IMG/VR virus record: IMGVR_UViG_3300046692_000130
Span: 1-64,000 of that record
Length of the DNA stretch: 64,000 nucleotides
DNA from: a virus
Strand: one strand, 5' to 3'
Positions within the stretch are counted from its first letter, which is position 1. Every line of letters starts with the position of its first letter. The notes beneath the pieces are model-generated. The model searched no databases and was not told the DNA's origin. It worked only from the letters and a program-made list of their open reading frames with translations. The position numbers and the translations under genes are program-made. Of this stretch, positions 49,546 through 57,912 are shown piece by piece.

Positions 49546-50253
49546 TTACGCTACATTCTTCCAACGTGGGCTGTAGCGACCGTAGAGCTTCTTGCGACCG
49601 GCTGGGCCAAGCTTACGCAGGGCGACGATGTTCTTCACGATCTCGGCCCGTTCGAATGAATCCTTACGACCGCCGTCCAAGTAACGAGCGATCTGGTCGT
49701 CGAGGATCCCGGCGAACTCCGTAGGACGAACATAGTGAACAGCATCGAGCAACCAGCCATGGCGGCGATTGACTTCGGCCTTGACAACCTTGTTCCGCGC
49801 CACAGAGCAGCTAGGGCAGAAGAGGCGTTCAGCTTTGTAGGCTGTGATAGCGGTGCCACACTCAGGGTTTGAGCAGACGGCAAGGTTGACGCCAAGCTGG
49901 CGAAGGATATCCAGATCGATCTTCCATGCTGAGTCGCCCATAGCTACCGACTTGAAGACGTTGTAGCAGCGGTTCTGCAGAGAGTGGGTAGCAGCCTTAC
50001 CGGCGTTCTGCTTGGTGTCGTACTTGCTGATGGGCATACCGCCCCAGAGAGCGATGAAGTTATCCTCGACCACAACCCCGGGCAGAGAGACGGAGAACCA
50101 TTCAGGGTGCTTGTCGCTGAAGGACACATACACCGGGTACTCACCGGCCTCGACCTCGACGTCCTGCCACCATGCAGCGCACTCGTAGCTGGCGTTGCGG
50201 AAGATTGCCTTCTCAGAAACCTTGAATGTGCCGACCTGAATGCTCTGGTTCAT
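49546..50253 (-). CDS. Hypothetical phage protein with zinc ribbon, 235 aa
   Basis: The N-terminal half is beta-rich (YPVYVSFSDKHPEWFSVSLP). CSNPECG and FCPSC form a four-Cys zinc ribbon near residues 130-155. The C-terminal part is helical and basic (ALRKLGPAGRKKLYGRYSP). No family recognised. Confidence 0.7.
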   Translation of the reverse strand: MNQSIQVGTFKVSEKAIFRNASYECAAWWQDVEVEAGEYPVYVSFSDKHPEWFSVSLPGVVVEDNFIALWGGMPISKYDTKQNAGKAATHSLQNRCYNVFKSVAMGDSAWKIDLDILRQLGVNLAVCSNPECGTAITAYKAERLFCPSCSVARNKVVKAEVNRRHGWLLDAVHYVRPTEFAGILDDQIARYLDGGRKDSFERAEIVKNIVALRKLGPAGRKKLYGRYSPRWKNVA

Positions 50254-50292
50254 TGCCTTATCCCCTTAGAAATAGTGTACTCAATCCTGCGT

Positions 50293-50547
50293 TTACTTGA
50301 TCAACGCCTCGACTGCCTCAACATCGACGGCCCAAGTTGTCTGCGTCCAAGTTCCTGAATCTGTGGTTACGTCGCCATGGACTATGACGATGCCCTTCTG
50401 TGCGAGTGACGACATCACACCTGCTAGTTGTCTCGGGTGTTCGACCGCCCCACGGCACTCCTGCACCAAGCCGAAGTCGTGGCCGTTGCCCTTGCTGCTC
50501 TTGAACAGCGCTACCAGAACCTTCTTCTCCATCGGTGTGATCGTCAT
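50293..50547 (-). CDS. Winged-helix-like protein, 84 aa
   Basis: MEKKVLVALFKSSKGNGHDF, then LAGVMSSLAQKGIVIVHGDV suggests a MarR-like winged helix. First gene behind the promoter at 50572-50613. AGGAGATTACGAG precedes the ATG. May regulate its own promoter; unproven. Confidence 0.65.
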   Translation of the reverse strand: MTITPMEKKVLVALFKSSKGNGHDFGLVQECRGAVEHPRQLAGVMSSLAQKGIVIVHGDVTTDSGTWTQTTWAVDVEAVEALIK

Positions 50548-50571
50548 CTCGTAATCTCCTTTACATTTTCT

Positions 50572-50613
50572 AAGTTACAGAGGGATTCGGATCGTGTCAA
50601 TAGTTTTTATGCT
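50572..50613 (-). promoter_or_regulatory. Shared-type phage promoter
   Basis: Minus strand AGCATAAAAAC, then TTGACA (50595-50600), 17 bp, TAACTT (50572-50577). Drives the genes from 50547 leftward. Confidence 0.65.
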
Positions 50614-50640
50614 TGTTTCTATAATTTTCTTTCTGACGCA

Positions 50641-50665
50641 CAAAAGCCCCAGCCGAAGCCGGGGC
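50641..50665 (-). terminator. Terminator after thyX
   Basis: Minus strand GCCCCGGC-TTCG-GCTGGGGC followed by TTTTGT. Lies 19 bases past the thyX stop and directly before the next promoter. Confidence 0.85.
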
Positions 50666-50683
50666 AAATGTTGGGAGATGGGT

Positions 50684-51589
50684 TTAGCGCTGGGGATCCC
50701 CACCAGACTCGTGCCTGAAGTACTTGCGATACTGCTTCCAGCCACGGAAGTTCCCGATGTAGTCGGAGTCGACCATGGCCTCGGCCTGATGCTCAAACGG
50801 CGAAGCATGGATCGGCGCGGACTGAGACAGGCGCTGGCACAGGGCGAAGTCATCCTCGTACTTGGACAGCTTGTCAGATCCCACCAGTGTGTACGAGGTA
50901 CGGGCGCAACGTGCCGCCGAGACCGACCGTGCCTGATGCAGTGACAGCTTATCGACTTCATCGCTGGTCAGGAAGGGCAGATGCCACTCTCCCGGCTTCA
51001 GGATCTGATACTTCCACTTGCCGCCGTAGCCGAGACGGGCATGCATATCGAAGCCGTCCATGGTGGCCAGCGTCCCTTTTGCAATGCGGATCTCACGCTC
51101 CATCTGCTTTGCCAGTTCACGGAAGTGAGGCTCGGCGTCAGAGTGATTCCTGAGGAGCAGAAGGTTCTCGACTTCAGTCACGCTGAAGACCTGACGCACC
51201 CACGAGTACGGCTCCAGATAACGCCCAGCAATGCCCTTGTGGACGCCCAGCTTGGTCAAGAGGTAGGCAAGGGCCACCGGCGCGTAACGGAAGCCCCTAA
51301 TGAGCGCTAATGCAGTCTTACGACGCCATCCGTCAAGCTCTGCCCCCGGGTTCATACCCTTCTGATTCTGGCCGATGAAGATCGGAATGTATGGATCCTC
51401 GATCACGGCCTTGATCATCTTGGACGTCGGTATGGCCCGAGTGCTAGACGTGTTGCGCGAGGCAACCCGGTGCGTAAGAACCTCACCCAGCAGCGGTCGG
51501 GGATATGTCAGGACGAAGGTGTAGATCATGTCGCCGGTCGCACTGTTGCGCGAGGCGAGGTTGAGTTCTGCTTTGATTTGTGTGGTCAC
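50684..51589 (-). CDS. thyX: Flavin-dependent thymidylate synthase
   Basis: 301 aa. Start taken at a GTG giving MTTQIKAELN, because a longer frame overlaps the upstream gene. The ThyX signature THRVASRNTSSTRA sits near residue 40-53. FRGWKQYRKYFR near the C-terminus is the second conserved part. It makes dTMP from dUMP using FAD and NADPH, in concert with the phage dUTPase. Longer than the usual 220-250 aa by a mid-region. Confidence 0.92.
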   Translation of the reverse strand: MTTQIKAELNLASRNSATGDMIYTFVLTYPRPLLGEVLTHRVASRNTSSTRAIPTSKMIKAVIEDPYIPIFIGQNQKGMNPGAELDGWRRKTALALIRGFRYAPVALAYLLTKLGVHKGIAGRYLEPYSWVRQVFSVTEVENLLLLRNHSDAEPHFRELAKQMEREIRIAKGTLATMDGFDMHARLGYGGKWKYQILKPGEWHLPFLTSDEVDKLSLHQARSVSAARCARTSYTLVGSDKLSKYEDDFALCQRLSQSAPIHASPFEHQAEAMVDSDYIGNFRGWKQYRKYFRHESGGDPQR

Positions 51590-51602
51590 TGAATGCTTTC
51601 TG

Positions 51603-51791
51603 TTAGAGGTATGTGAGATCGAGCGGGTGGCAAGGGACGGAGTGCTTGGTGCCATCGAACTTCACGTAGACGTAGTGGTCGTAACTTCGTCGACGGGCGA
51701 TGATGCCAGACATCTTTCCATTGGGGCCGATGACACGCTGTCCCGGGACTGGGTTGACGCCGTAGTGTTGCTTCACGTACTCGTATGCCAT
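51603..51791 (-). CDS. Hypothetical protein, 62 aa
   Basis: Small basic, beta-rich protein (GQRVIGPNGKMSGIIARRRS, then YVYVKFDGTKHSV), possibly an SH3-like fold. Lies between the nucleotidyltransferase-like gene and thyX with short spacers on both sides. Confidence 0.65.
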   Translation of the reverse strand: MAYEYVKQHYGVNPVPGQRVIGPNGKMSGIIARRRSYDHYVYVKFDGTKHSVPCHPLDLTYL

Positions 51792-51794
51792 CGT

Positions 51795-52370
51795 CTATTG
51801 CCCATAGGCTGGCGCACAGGCGCTGGCAGCTTCGTAAGGATCGATCTCAGGCTTGTAGTGGTGAAGGATGTCACCAAGGTCGCAGTCGCTAATTGCCCAG
51901 CCTCTTGACGTGAACTTCAGCGCACGGCGCAAAGGACACAAGGTGCCACGATCCTTCTCGGCCTTCCTGAAGGTGAGCGTCTTGGTCGCGCAGTCGGTGT
52001 AGAAGCCTTCGAGGCAAAGACCGACGAAGCTCTCAGTCGCCTTGTCCCAGTGGATCTCCGCGCAACTCATGAGGTAGTCGAAAGACTTGATCAGATCGAG
52101 ACCGTCGATGAATGGCTTGTAGTAGACGTACTGGACGATGAGTCCGTTGAGATTGATTGTGAAGGAGAGGAAAGTCTTCTTGATCAGACTCCCATGACTG
52201 GCATCTAGGGCAAGTCGCGCAGCTTGCTCCTCAGAGTGGCAGAAGATATCGATGTCTCGAATCTGCTCACCAGTGACTATGCTTCGTATCGCGCCACCGG
52301 CCAGTACGACGTCATCTTCTTTCATCTGTTGTAGAACGATCTCAGGTAGCGACCCAAGAACGATCTTCAT
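51795..52370 (-). CDS. Nucleotidyltransferase-fold protein, 191 aa
   Basis: VLAGGAIRSIVTGEQIRDID carries the GG..R...G....DxD pattern of the pol-beta/tRNA nucleotidyltransferase superfamily, with IFC following. Too short to be a full CCA-adding enzyme and lacks a clear RNA-binding tail. Such phage proteins are common but unassigned. Confidence 0.75.
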   Translation of the reverse strand: MKIVLGSLPEIVLQQMKEDDVVLAGGAIRSIVTGEQIRDIDIFCHSEEQAARLALDASHGSLIKKTFLSFTINLNGLIVQYVYYKPFIDGLDLIKSFDYLMSCAEIHWDKATESFVGLCLEGFYTDCATKTLTFRKAEKDRGTLCPLRRALKFTSRGWAISDCDLGDILHHYKPEIDPYEAASACAPAYGQ

Positions 52371-52377
52371 TGTGGTT

Positions 52378-52713
52378 TCAGTTAGCTGTGGAACGGCAGT
52401 AATCCTTTCTGGTTGGTTGATAGCTCACGACGCCAAGACCATGGATGCCGAGATCCCGGGCGACCGCAGGAGTCATGTCGAGCACACGCCCATGGATGAA
52501 CGGGCCTCGATCAGTGATCACTGCATACGTGCGCTGATGATTGATGGTGTTGTCGATCTGGATGCAAGTGCCAAGCGCATAACGCCGACTCGCTACGCTA
52601 TGGGCAGATGGGTTGTAACGATTCCCATTCGCCATGCGATGACCTACAAAGTGTGTGCTGTAGATTGACGCGATCCCTAACACAGCAACTGCTACGGCTC
52701 TGTGCCTAAGCAA
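52378..52713 (-). CDS. RlpA-like double-psi beta-barrel protein, 111 aa
   Basis: An N-terminal hydrophobic segment (AVAVAVLGIASIYSTHF) is a signal or anchor. The RlpA core reads GHRMANGNRYNPSAHSVASR, ALGTCIQI, then ITDRGPFIHGRVLDM and ARDLGIHGLGVVSY. RlpA proteins bind or cut glycan strands. Near the lysozyme and spanin candidate, so a lysis-related role is plausible. Confidence 0.85.
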   Translation of the reverse strand: MLRHRAVAVAVLGIASIYSTHFVGHRMANGNRYNPSAHSVASRRYALGTCIQIDNTINHQRTYAVITDRGPFIHGRVLDMTPAVARDLGIHGLGVVSYQPTRKDYCRSTAN

Positions 52714-53029
52714 ATGCCAGCGTTCCTTCTAGGAAGGTTGAGCGTGTATCGCGCTTGAGCGGTGCGTCATACCGGTGAACAAAGATCTTGGCTGCATGTT
52801 GCGCTTCTTCAACGATCTCTTCATCAGTGAACTTGATTCCAAGACTACGCTCGACGTACATCAACTCTTCAGTTGAGTGGAGCACTTCACCGTTCTGCCA
52901 TAGAGCTACACGTAGCGAACCATGAGGGCTACGCAGGGACTCCATCGCAGCACGAAGAGCGTCGACGTAATTTTCATCGAATGACTGAGAGCAACCAGTC
53001 TCATCAACAAGAACGATATCTTCAAGCAT
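52706..53029 (-). CDS. Hypothetical protein, 107 aa
   Basis: Start taken at MLEDIVLVDETG behind AGAAGGA; a longer frame overlaps the upstream gene. Acidic, helical: DENYVDALRAAMESL, FTDEEIVEEAQHAAKIF. No family recognised. Overlaps the RlpA-like gene by eight bases. Confidence 0.65.
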   Translation of the reverse strand: MLEDIVLVDETGCSQSFDENYVDALRAAMESLRSPHGSLRVALWQNGEVLHSTEELMYVERSLGIKFTDEEIVEEAQHAAKIFVHRYDAPLKRDTRSTFLEGTLAFA

Positions 53030-53255
53030 GTTCCTTCTCTTTCTTGGTTTCGGATTTTTCTTCGTAGAGTAGTGCTGGCTTGTCGTCGAAGTACCACCAG
53101 ACCATGAATGCTGCAGCATATTGCAAGTAGACCCTCGGGCAGATCTCAGCCTTAGCTGCCTTCTCTAGTGCTGATGTAACGCGGTAACGCCAATAGTCTT
53201 CGTGATTTCTACTAACCTGCTCGGGGATGAGTCGGGGTAAGGGCGAATCAATCAT
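53022..53255 (-). CDS. Hypothetical protein, 77 aa
   Basis: HEDYWRYRVTSALEKAAKAE and a Trp-rich VYLQYAAAFMVWWYFDD, then a charged tail. No family recognised. Overlaps the next gene by eight bases. Confidence 0.6.
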   Translation of the reverse strand: MIDSPLPRLIPEQVSRNHEDYWRYRVTSALEKAAKAEICPRVYLQYAAAFMVWWYFDDKPALLYEEKSETKKEKEHA

Positions 53256-53266
53256 TAGCGGTTCAC

Positions 53267-53401
53267 TTACTCCTCGATCAGTTCAGCGGCTTCGTTGCAC
53301 TCGGGGTGACTACATAGCACGATGTCTTCAGGATCAACATCGGGCCTATTGATCACCCGTTCGGTCTCGTGGCCCTCAGGACACTCATAAATTGCCAGCA
53401 C
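53267..53401 (-). CDS. Small cysteine-containing protein, 44 aa
   Basis: GTG start behind GAGGA; reads MLAIYECPEGHETERVINRP and ends VLCSHPECNEAAELIEE. Cys/His spacing suggests a zinc knuckle. Overlaps the spanin-candidate gene by 17 bases, so it is part of the same coupled string of genes. Function unknown. Confidence 0.6.
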   Translation of the reverse strand: MLAIYECPEGHETERVINRPDVDPEDIVLCSHPECNEAAELIEE

Positions 53402-53678
53402 GGTTCCTCACCTTCTTGACACGTTGCAATGCTGATTCACGCTGCTCCAGACGACGTTGTAGCTGGTTATTCCTATCAGCCATACGTTGTAGCGCACAGG
53501 TCTTGCACTCGTTGTAGTATCCGAAGTCCATTTGCAGGAGGTGGATTGTGCAGTACCCGTTGCGTCGAAGCACCTTGAGATCGGCGCGCTGCTGTAGCCG
53601 TCTCTCGATGCGTTCAATCAAGCGGTTGGACAATACCAGCCCGACAATGGCAGAGATGATAAGAAGGCAACCAGTCAC
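53385..53678 (-). CDS. Candidate spanin: membrane anchor plus coiled coil, 97 aa
   Basis: Membrane segment LLIISAIVGLVLSNRLI at residues 5-21, then basic helical sequence with ADRNNQLQRRLEQRESALQR. The topology (N-in anchor, periplasmic coil) is that of an Rz-type inner-membrane spanin. Its start overlaps the lysozyme stop by four bases. Two cysteine pairs (C42, C58/C61) are unusual for Rz. No overlapping Rz1-type lipoprotein was found. Confidence 0.55.
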   Translation of the reverse strand: MTGCLLIISAIVGLVLSNRLIERIERRLQQRADLKVLRRNGYCTIHLLQMDFGYYNECKTCALQRMADRNNQLQRRLEQRESALQRVKKVRNRAGNL

Positions 53679-54205
53679 AGTAGATCCTGAGTCCTTTCTG
53701 GGTAGTCGCGCTGCACACTTGCGCCTTCCTTGATCAAGCGGACAACGTCAAAGGCACGAGTCTTGACCTCACGGAACCATGCACTGTTGGTGAACTGGGC
53801 AGCGGCCACGTTGTAGTTCTCTGCTTGGAGGGCAGCAATCGCCTTGTAGAAACCAGCGAACTTGGTAGCACCCATGTTGAAGACCATGTCGATCACGGCA
53901 GCGCGCACAGGATCTGGGAGATGGTCAAAGTTCGAAACAGCGCCACGAGCACCTTTGATTGCGTCGGCCAGACTGGCTTGGAACAACGTGTCGATTTGTG
54001 CGTCGTTGAGTGGAAGGTGACCACTGAGTACCCACTTGTATGTAAGGCCCAGTGCTTCGATCTTCTGCTGCGCGCCATCAGCCTTGAGATTGAAGCCGAT
54101 GCCGATAGTGGGAATGCCCTTGGAGTCGAGATACATTGAAGACCGTCTGCCCTCGTGCTTTGCAATAAGGTCTTCTACAAACTTGGCGAATTCTGCAGGG
54201 TTCAA
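53675..54205 (-). CDS. Endolysin, T4-type lysozyme (GH24)
   Basis: 176 aa. Glu18, Asp27 and Thr33 in KHEGRRSSMYLDSKGIPTIG match the E-8x-D-5x-T triad of T4 lysozyme, followed by GIGFNL. No signal peptide, so a holin is needed for release. Cleaves peptidoglycan between MurNAc and GlcNAc. Unusually it lies in the early/replication strand and not beside the tail genes. Confidence 0.93.
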   Translation of the reverse strand: MNPAEFAKFVEDLIAKHEGRRSSMYLDSKGIPTIGIGFNLKADGAQQKIEALGLTYKWVLSGHLPLNDAQIDTLFQASLADAIKGARGAVSNFDHLPDPVRAAVIDMVFNMGATKFAGFYKAIAALQAENYNVAAAQFTNSAWFREVKTRAFDVVRLIKEGASVQRDYPERTQDLL

Positions 54206-54214
54206 CTTTGTCCT

Positions 54215-54427
54215 TTACGTAGTTAGTCGGAACAGGTTTTCGAGTTCCATGATTTGCATGTCGGCAGACATCTTGAGCGCCGGTTCGCGCCGTTCGATAT
54301 TGACCTCTTCGTCAGCAATGAATGCGTTCGTAAGTCGGCAATGGTGGCAGAGCACACCGTCTGCCTCGGTCTCGATCAGGTCGTTAGCATCACCGCATGA
54401 GCGGCACCTGTATTCGGGCCAGAGCAC
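54215..54427 (-). CDS. Small zinc-ribbon protein, 70 aa
   Basis: CRSCG at the start and CHHC near residue 28 form a zinc ribbon, then an acidic tail (ADMQIMELENLFRL). No ATG is needed beyond position 1; overlaps the next gene by one base. Function unknown. Confidence 0.6.
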   Translation of the reverse strand: MLWPEYRCRSCGDANDLIETEADGVLCHHCRLTNAFIADEEVNIERREPALKMSADMQIMELENLFRLTT

Positions 54428-54990
54428 TACTCACCCTTGGCGACGAAGTGTTCGAAGCGCTCGATTGCAATGAGTCCCATGGCCCTGCGCTTGTGGTTGA
54501 TACTGCGAGTAGACTTGGCACGGTCGCTTGGCCTCGCGAAGTCAGTGATAAGGTGGATCCGCTCCTCGTTGTTCACCTGCGTCTCAAGCTGCTCGTACGC
54601 GAACCGGAACCTCTGTGGCCAGTTATGTACGAAGAACAGGTTGCGAGTCACTTCCCACTTCAGTCCAAGCAGCGCCGATGCGAGATCCCCGGGATCAGTG
54701 ATCTTCTTCATGACACGCTTTGGAATACGCTGTGTCGACTCTGGCCACTTGGGCGCATCTTCCGTCTTCAGGAAGTCGTCCAACGACCCGCGCATATAGG
54801 TCATCTTTGTCTGGAAGTCGACCGGGAACCCACATTCGACGTTGATGTTCCCAGCAATGCATGCTGTAGTGCCACACGAGTTGCCTTCGCGAACCCAGCT
54901 ATCCATGTCGATCAGTTGCGGAGCGGACTTCATGCGTTCCAGTACGCGCTTCAGAATGCTCTTTGCTTCCTTCTTCAATCTCACTGCCAT
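54427..54990 (-). CDS. Conserved phage protein with CGTTACIAG motif, 187 aa
   Basis: NSCGTTACIAGNINVECG is a motif I have seen in many uncharacterised phage proteins. The rest is basic and helical (KRVLERMKSAPQLIDMDSWV, then RFRFAYEQLETQVNNEERIH). Function unknown. Confidence 0.7.
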   Translation of the reverse strand: MAVRLKKEAKSILKRVLERMKSAPQLIDMDSWVREGNSCGTTACIAGNINVECGFPVDFQTKMTYMRGSLDDFLKTEDAPKWPESTQRIPKRVMKKITDPGDLASALLGLKWEVTRNLFFVHNWPQRFRFAYEQLETQVNNEERIHLITDFARPSDRAKSTRSINHKRRAMGLIAIERFEHFVAKGE

Positions 54991-55036
54991 GTAAGTCTCC
55001 CCTCGGTCGTCGACCGGTTATTTGCTGTCTGTATCG

Positions 55037-55453
55037 TTAGAAGTCGCCGGTGTTGCTTCCGTCGTAACCTTCGTCCTCGCTGCCAAAGTCATCAGACTCG
55101 TCATCATCGAAGAATTGGTCGTACTCAGACTTGTAGTCCTCGTCGTCGTTGCCTTCGTCTTCGCCTGAAAGAACGTGTTCAGGTGCGTCGTCGTAGTCGT
55201 CCAGACTGGGCAGAGGCTTGCGGTGTGCAACGTCTGAGACGATTCCGAATCCGAACTTGCCTTCGTCCTGATAGACAGCTTCAATGTCGCTGTTTGCGCG
55301 CTTTACGAGACCGACTGACGCGTCATGGTGATTGTTGAGGATGAGCGCGACGTCGATGCCGGTTAGCTCAGAATCTTCGAAGAGTTGGTCGTGATGTTGG
55401 CGGCAGAGTTGGTGCATTGCTATGCAGTCACTCCTACGCGTGAAATCATCCAA
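55037..55453 (-). CDS. Acidic-tailed protein with HNH-like start, 138 aa
   Basis: The N-terminus has several His and Cys (CIAMHQLCRQHHDQLFED). The last 50 residues are mostly Asp, Glu, Gly and Ser (DDDESDDFGSEDEGYDG). The acidic tail resembles DNA-mimic or single-strand-binding protein tails. Overlaps the upstream gene by 34 bases. Function unknown. Confidence 0.6.
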   Translation of the reverse strand: MDDFTRRSDCIAMHQLCRQHHDQLFEDSELTGIDVALILNNHHDASVGLVKRANSDIEAVYQDEGKFGFGIVSDVAHRKPLPSLDDYDDAPEHVLSGEDEGNDDEDYKSEYDQFFDDDESDDFGSEDEGYDGSNTGDF

Positions 55454-55872
55454 CGTGCAGCCGGGGATCCCGAGTACACTGTGCTTCCAGTTCCTACACG
55501 CTCGATCTCACCAGCGTCGGCCATCTCAGAGATGCGCGCCGTAACGGTTGAGTAGCGCCATGCCGGGAATGCTGCCAGTACGTCTTCTGCCATGCAGCCG
55601 GGGTGGCTTGCGATGTAGTCCAGAATCTGCTGGCGCTTGCTGACCTTGGTCTTGTTGGCGATCTCATTCGCTGCGGTCGAGTTGGGCGTCGTGCTTACTG
55701 AGTCAACGACAAAGATGTGGGTAGGGGTCGTGCCGGTGAGAGGCTGATCGGCTTTGCTCTTGAAATTGTCGTACTGGGCCTGTTCGGACGGGGTAAGCTT
55801 GACTCCCAAGAAAACCTTCGTGCGAAGGATGGTTCCTAGTTCCTGCTGTGACGCGATTGCTGCTGGCGACAT
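55420..55872 (-). CDS. Winged-helix protein, 150 aa
   Basis: Start taken at MSPAAIASQQELG behind GGAGGA; a longer frame starts at 55905. ILDYIASHPGCMAEDVLAAF, WRYSTVTARISEMADAGEIE is a winged helix like those of the helix-turn-helix families in phage replication regions. First gene behind the shared-type promoter at 55923-55965. Confidence 0.7.
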   Translation of the reverse strand: MSPAAIASQQELGTILRTKVFLGVKLTPSEQAQYDNFKSKADQPLTGTTPTHIFVVDSVSTTPNSTAANEIANKTKVSKRQQILDYIASHPGCMAEDVLAAFPAWRYSTVTARISEMADAGEIERVGTGSTVYSGSPAARWMISRVGVTA

Positions 55873-55922
55873 TCTGTGGGTGTTCCTCCATGAGTTGGTC
55901 AGCACTGCTCTGACCTGAAGTA

Positions 55923-55965
55923 ACTATAGCAAATTGTTTGACTGAATGCAATAGTTTTTATGCTG
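55923..55965 (-). promoter_or_regulatory. Shared-type phage promoter
   Basis: Minus strand CCAGCATAAAAAC, then TTGCAT (55946-55951), 17 bp, TATAGT (55923-55928). The best consensus match of the set. Confidence 0.75.
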
Positions 55966-55985
55966 GTTTTTCATGCAAAGTAAAA

Positions 55986-56021
55986 GCGGTGTCTACAAGG
56001 TTTTGGCCCTGTAAACACCGC
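55986..56021 (-). terminator. Terminator of the nrdA operon
   Basis: Minus strand GCGGTGTTTACA pairs with TGTAGACACCGC (one mismatch) across 12 bases, followed by TTTTACTTT. Confidence 0.85.
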
Positions 56022-56028
56022 GTGTGAT

Positions 56029-57681
56029 TTATGCACTACAGGACGCGCAGTCAAGAAGTGAACGGCTCAACTCTTGCGCTGCATTGACACTGTACTGGTA
56101 ATAGAGACTCTTGACGCCAAGCTCGTGCGCCAGAAGGAACAGAGCATTGACATCCTTGATCGGATCCTTCGGCGAGATCATCAGATTCAGAGACACGCCC
56201 TGATCGATGAAGCGCTGGCGCGCACCGGCCTGAATGATCACTTCCTTAGGCGAGATCTCGGCAAACGTCTTGAAGACAGCCTTCTCATGATCACTGAGGA
56301 AGTCCAGATGCTGAACGCTTCCCTTCTTGGACAGAATGCTATCCCAGACCTCAGGTGTGTTCCTGCCCATGGACTCAAGCAGCGCCTCCAAGTGGACGTT
56401 CTTGATCGTGAACTTACCCTTGGCGAGATCCTTGATGTAGTAGTTCGCCTTGTGTGGCTCGATACCCTCAGAGACCTGACCGAGAATGAACGCAGACGAC
56501 TTGGTCGGCGCAATGGCCAATAGCGTCGTGTTACGGCGTCCGTAGCCCTTCAGATAGTAAGGCTCCCCAAAGATCTGTGCGAGGTCAGTAGAGGCAGCGT
56601 ATGCCTGTTCCTTGATGGTCTTAGCGATCTCCACGTTGAGGAACTTAGCCTCCATGGATTCGAACGGAATCATCTTGCTCTGCAGGTAGCTGTGCCAGCC
56701 AAGCTGACCGATACCGAGAGCACGGTGACGCTTTGCGAACAGCACTGCGCGCTCAAGGAACCTGATGCCAGCCGCCTTCTCGATGAACTCCGACATGACT
56801 GCGTCGAGAAAGAAGGTCAGAAGCTCTACAGCGTCCGTATTCTTCCACGCGTCATAATGCAAAAGGTTCATGCTCGACAGGTCACAGACGAACGACTCGG
56901 TCTCAGAGTCTGGCAGCATAATCTCGCTGCACAGATTCGAGTGAGTGATCTTCATGCCCTTGTCGCGATAGACATCAGGCGCGCCGTTGTTGGCGTTGTC
57001 GATGAAGAGGATGTATGGGTAGCCGACGTTGGCCCGTACCTCAAGCACCTTGGCCCAGATCTTGCGCTTCTCAGCATCACCGGCCTTCATCTCTGCCAGC
57101 CAGTAGTCTGGTACTGAGACGCCAAACGAGAGATCCTGTACCGGGCTTCCCTCGCTCCTGATTGTCAGGAACTCCATGATGTCGCCGTGATCGATCGGCA
57201 AGTACGCGGCGAAGTTTCCACGGCGTGTGCGACCTTGTGAGACCACGTTGATCAGGTTGTCGAACAGGCGCATGAAGTGGACTGCACCTGAACTCTCACC
57301 GTTGTCAGTGATCGGTGCGCCACGCTTACGAAGCTCACCAAAATAGGCCGACGTACCGCCACCATACTTGGTCATGGCTCCGACTTCAGAGACTGTGTGA
57401 AGGATTGATTCAATCGTGTCGCCCATGTACGAGCCAAAGCACGATATGGGCAGACCACGGTTAGTGCCGAAGTTAGCCCAGATGGGTGTAGAGAGGGACA
57501 CCCAGCCCTTCTGAATGATTGCCTTGAAGCGCGCTGCGAAGCCGGAGATCCCCAGCCTACGCTCTGCCTCTGAGCAGATGATGTCTACGCGCTCGTCAAG
57601 CGTCTGGCCGGGTAAAAGGTAGTCCCGGTCTAGGAATTGCTGGCTCATTTCTGTAAGCCAGACGTAATCTGTGTTGCTCAA
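56029..57681 (-). CDS. nrdA: Ribonucleotide reductase large subunit (class Ia-like, short)
   Basis: 550 aa. PISCFGSY (redox Cys), NLCSEIMLP (active-site Asn-Cys-Glu), SFVCDLSSMNL (second redox Cys), RRNTTLLAIAPTKSSA, LYYQYS (paired Tyr for radical transfer) and the C-terminal CASC are all present. It lacks the N-terminal ATP-cone, so it is about 200 residues shorter than E. coli NrdA and would escape dATP inhibition. Works with NrdB encoded upstream. Confidence 0.95.
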   Translation of the reverse strand: MSNTDYVWLTEMSQQFLDRDYLLPGQTLDERVDIICSEAERRLGISGFAARFKAIIQKGWVSLSTPIWANFGTNRGLPISCFGSYMGDTIESILHTVSEVGAMTKYGGGTSAYFGELRKRGAPITDNGESSGAVHFMRLFDNLINVVSQGRTRRGNFAAYLPIDHGDIMEFLTIRSEGSPVQDLSFGVSVPDYWLAEMKAGDAEKRKIWAKVLEVRANVGYPYILFIDNANNGAPDVYRDKGMKITHSNLCSEIMLPDSETESFVCDLSSMNLLHYDAWKNTDAVELLTFFLDAVMSEFIEKAAGIRFLERAVLFAKRHRALGIGQLGWHSYLQSKMIPFESMEAKFLNVEIAKTIKEQAYAASTDLAQIFGEPYYLKGYGRRNTTLLAIAPTKSSAFILGQVSEGIEPHKANYYIKDLAKGKFTIKNVHLEALLESMGRNTPEVWDSILSKKGSVQHLDFLSDHEKAVFKTFAEISPKEVIIQAGARQRFIDQGVSLNLMISPKDPIKDVNALFLLAHELGVKSLYYQYSVNAAQELSRSLLDCASCSA

Positions 57682-57689
57682 AAACTCTC

Positions 57690-57902
57690 CTATCCTTTGT
57701 TGCTGTAGATAACCTTGCCGTCGACTCGCGCTTCTTCCATATCCTCAGGGGCATACTGTGCAGCGAGGAACGCAGTTGCGTCATGGATGAGGCTCTGGAC
57801 TTCTGTTAGTGGCTGGCCAGCTTTGATCGGTGGATCGTACTCGGCCTTCAGGGACAAGGTGCCATCTGGGTTCTCGGTGACTGTCAGTGTTGCTTTGCTC
57901 AA
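57690..57902 (-). CDS. Hypothetical protein between nrdB and nrdA, 70 aa
   Basis: Start taken at a TTG behind AAGGAG, reading MSKATLTVTENPDGTLSLKA; a longer frame lies over nrdB. Beta-rich N-terminal half and helical EVQSLIHDATAFLAAQYAPE. Not a thioredoxin or glutaredoxin (no CxxC). Eight bases separate it from nrdA. Function unknown. Confidence 0.65.
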   Translation of the reverse strand: MSKATLTVTENPDGTLSLKAEYDPPIKAGQPLTEVQSLIHDATAFLAAQYAPEDMEEARVDGKVIYSNKG

Positions 57903-57912
57903 TACGTTCTCC

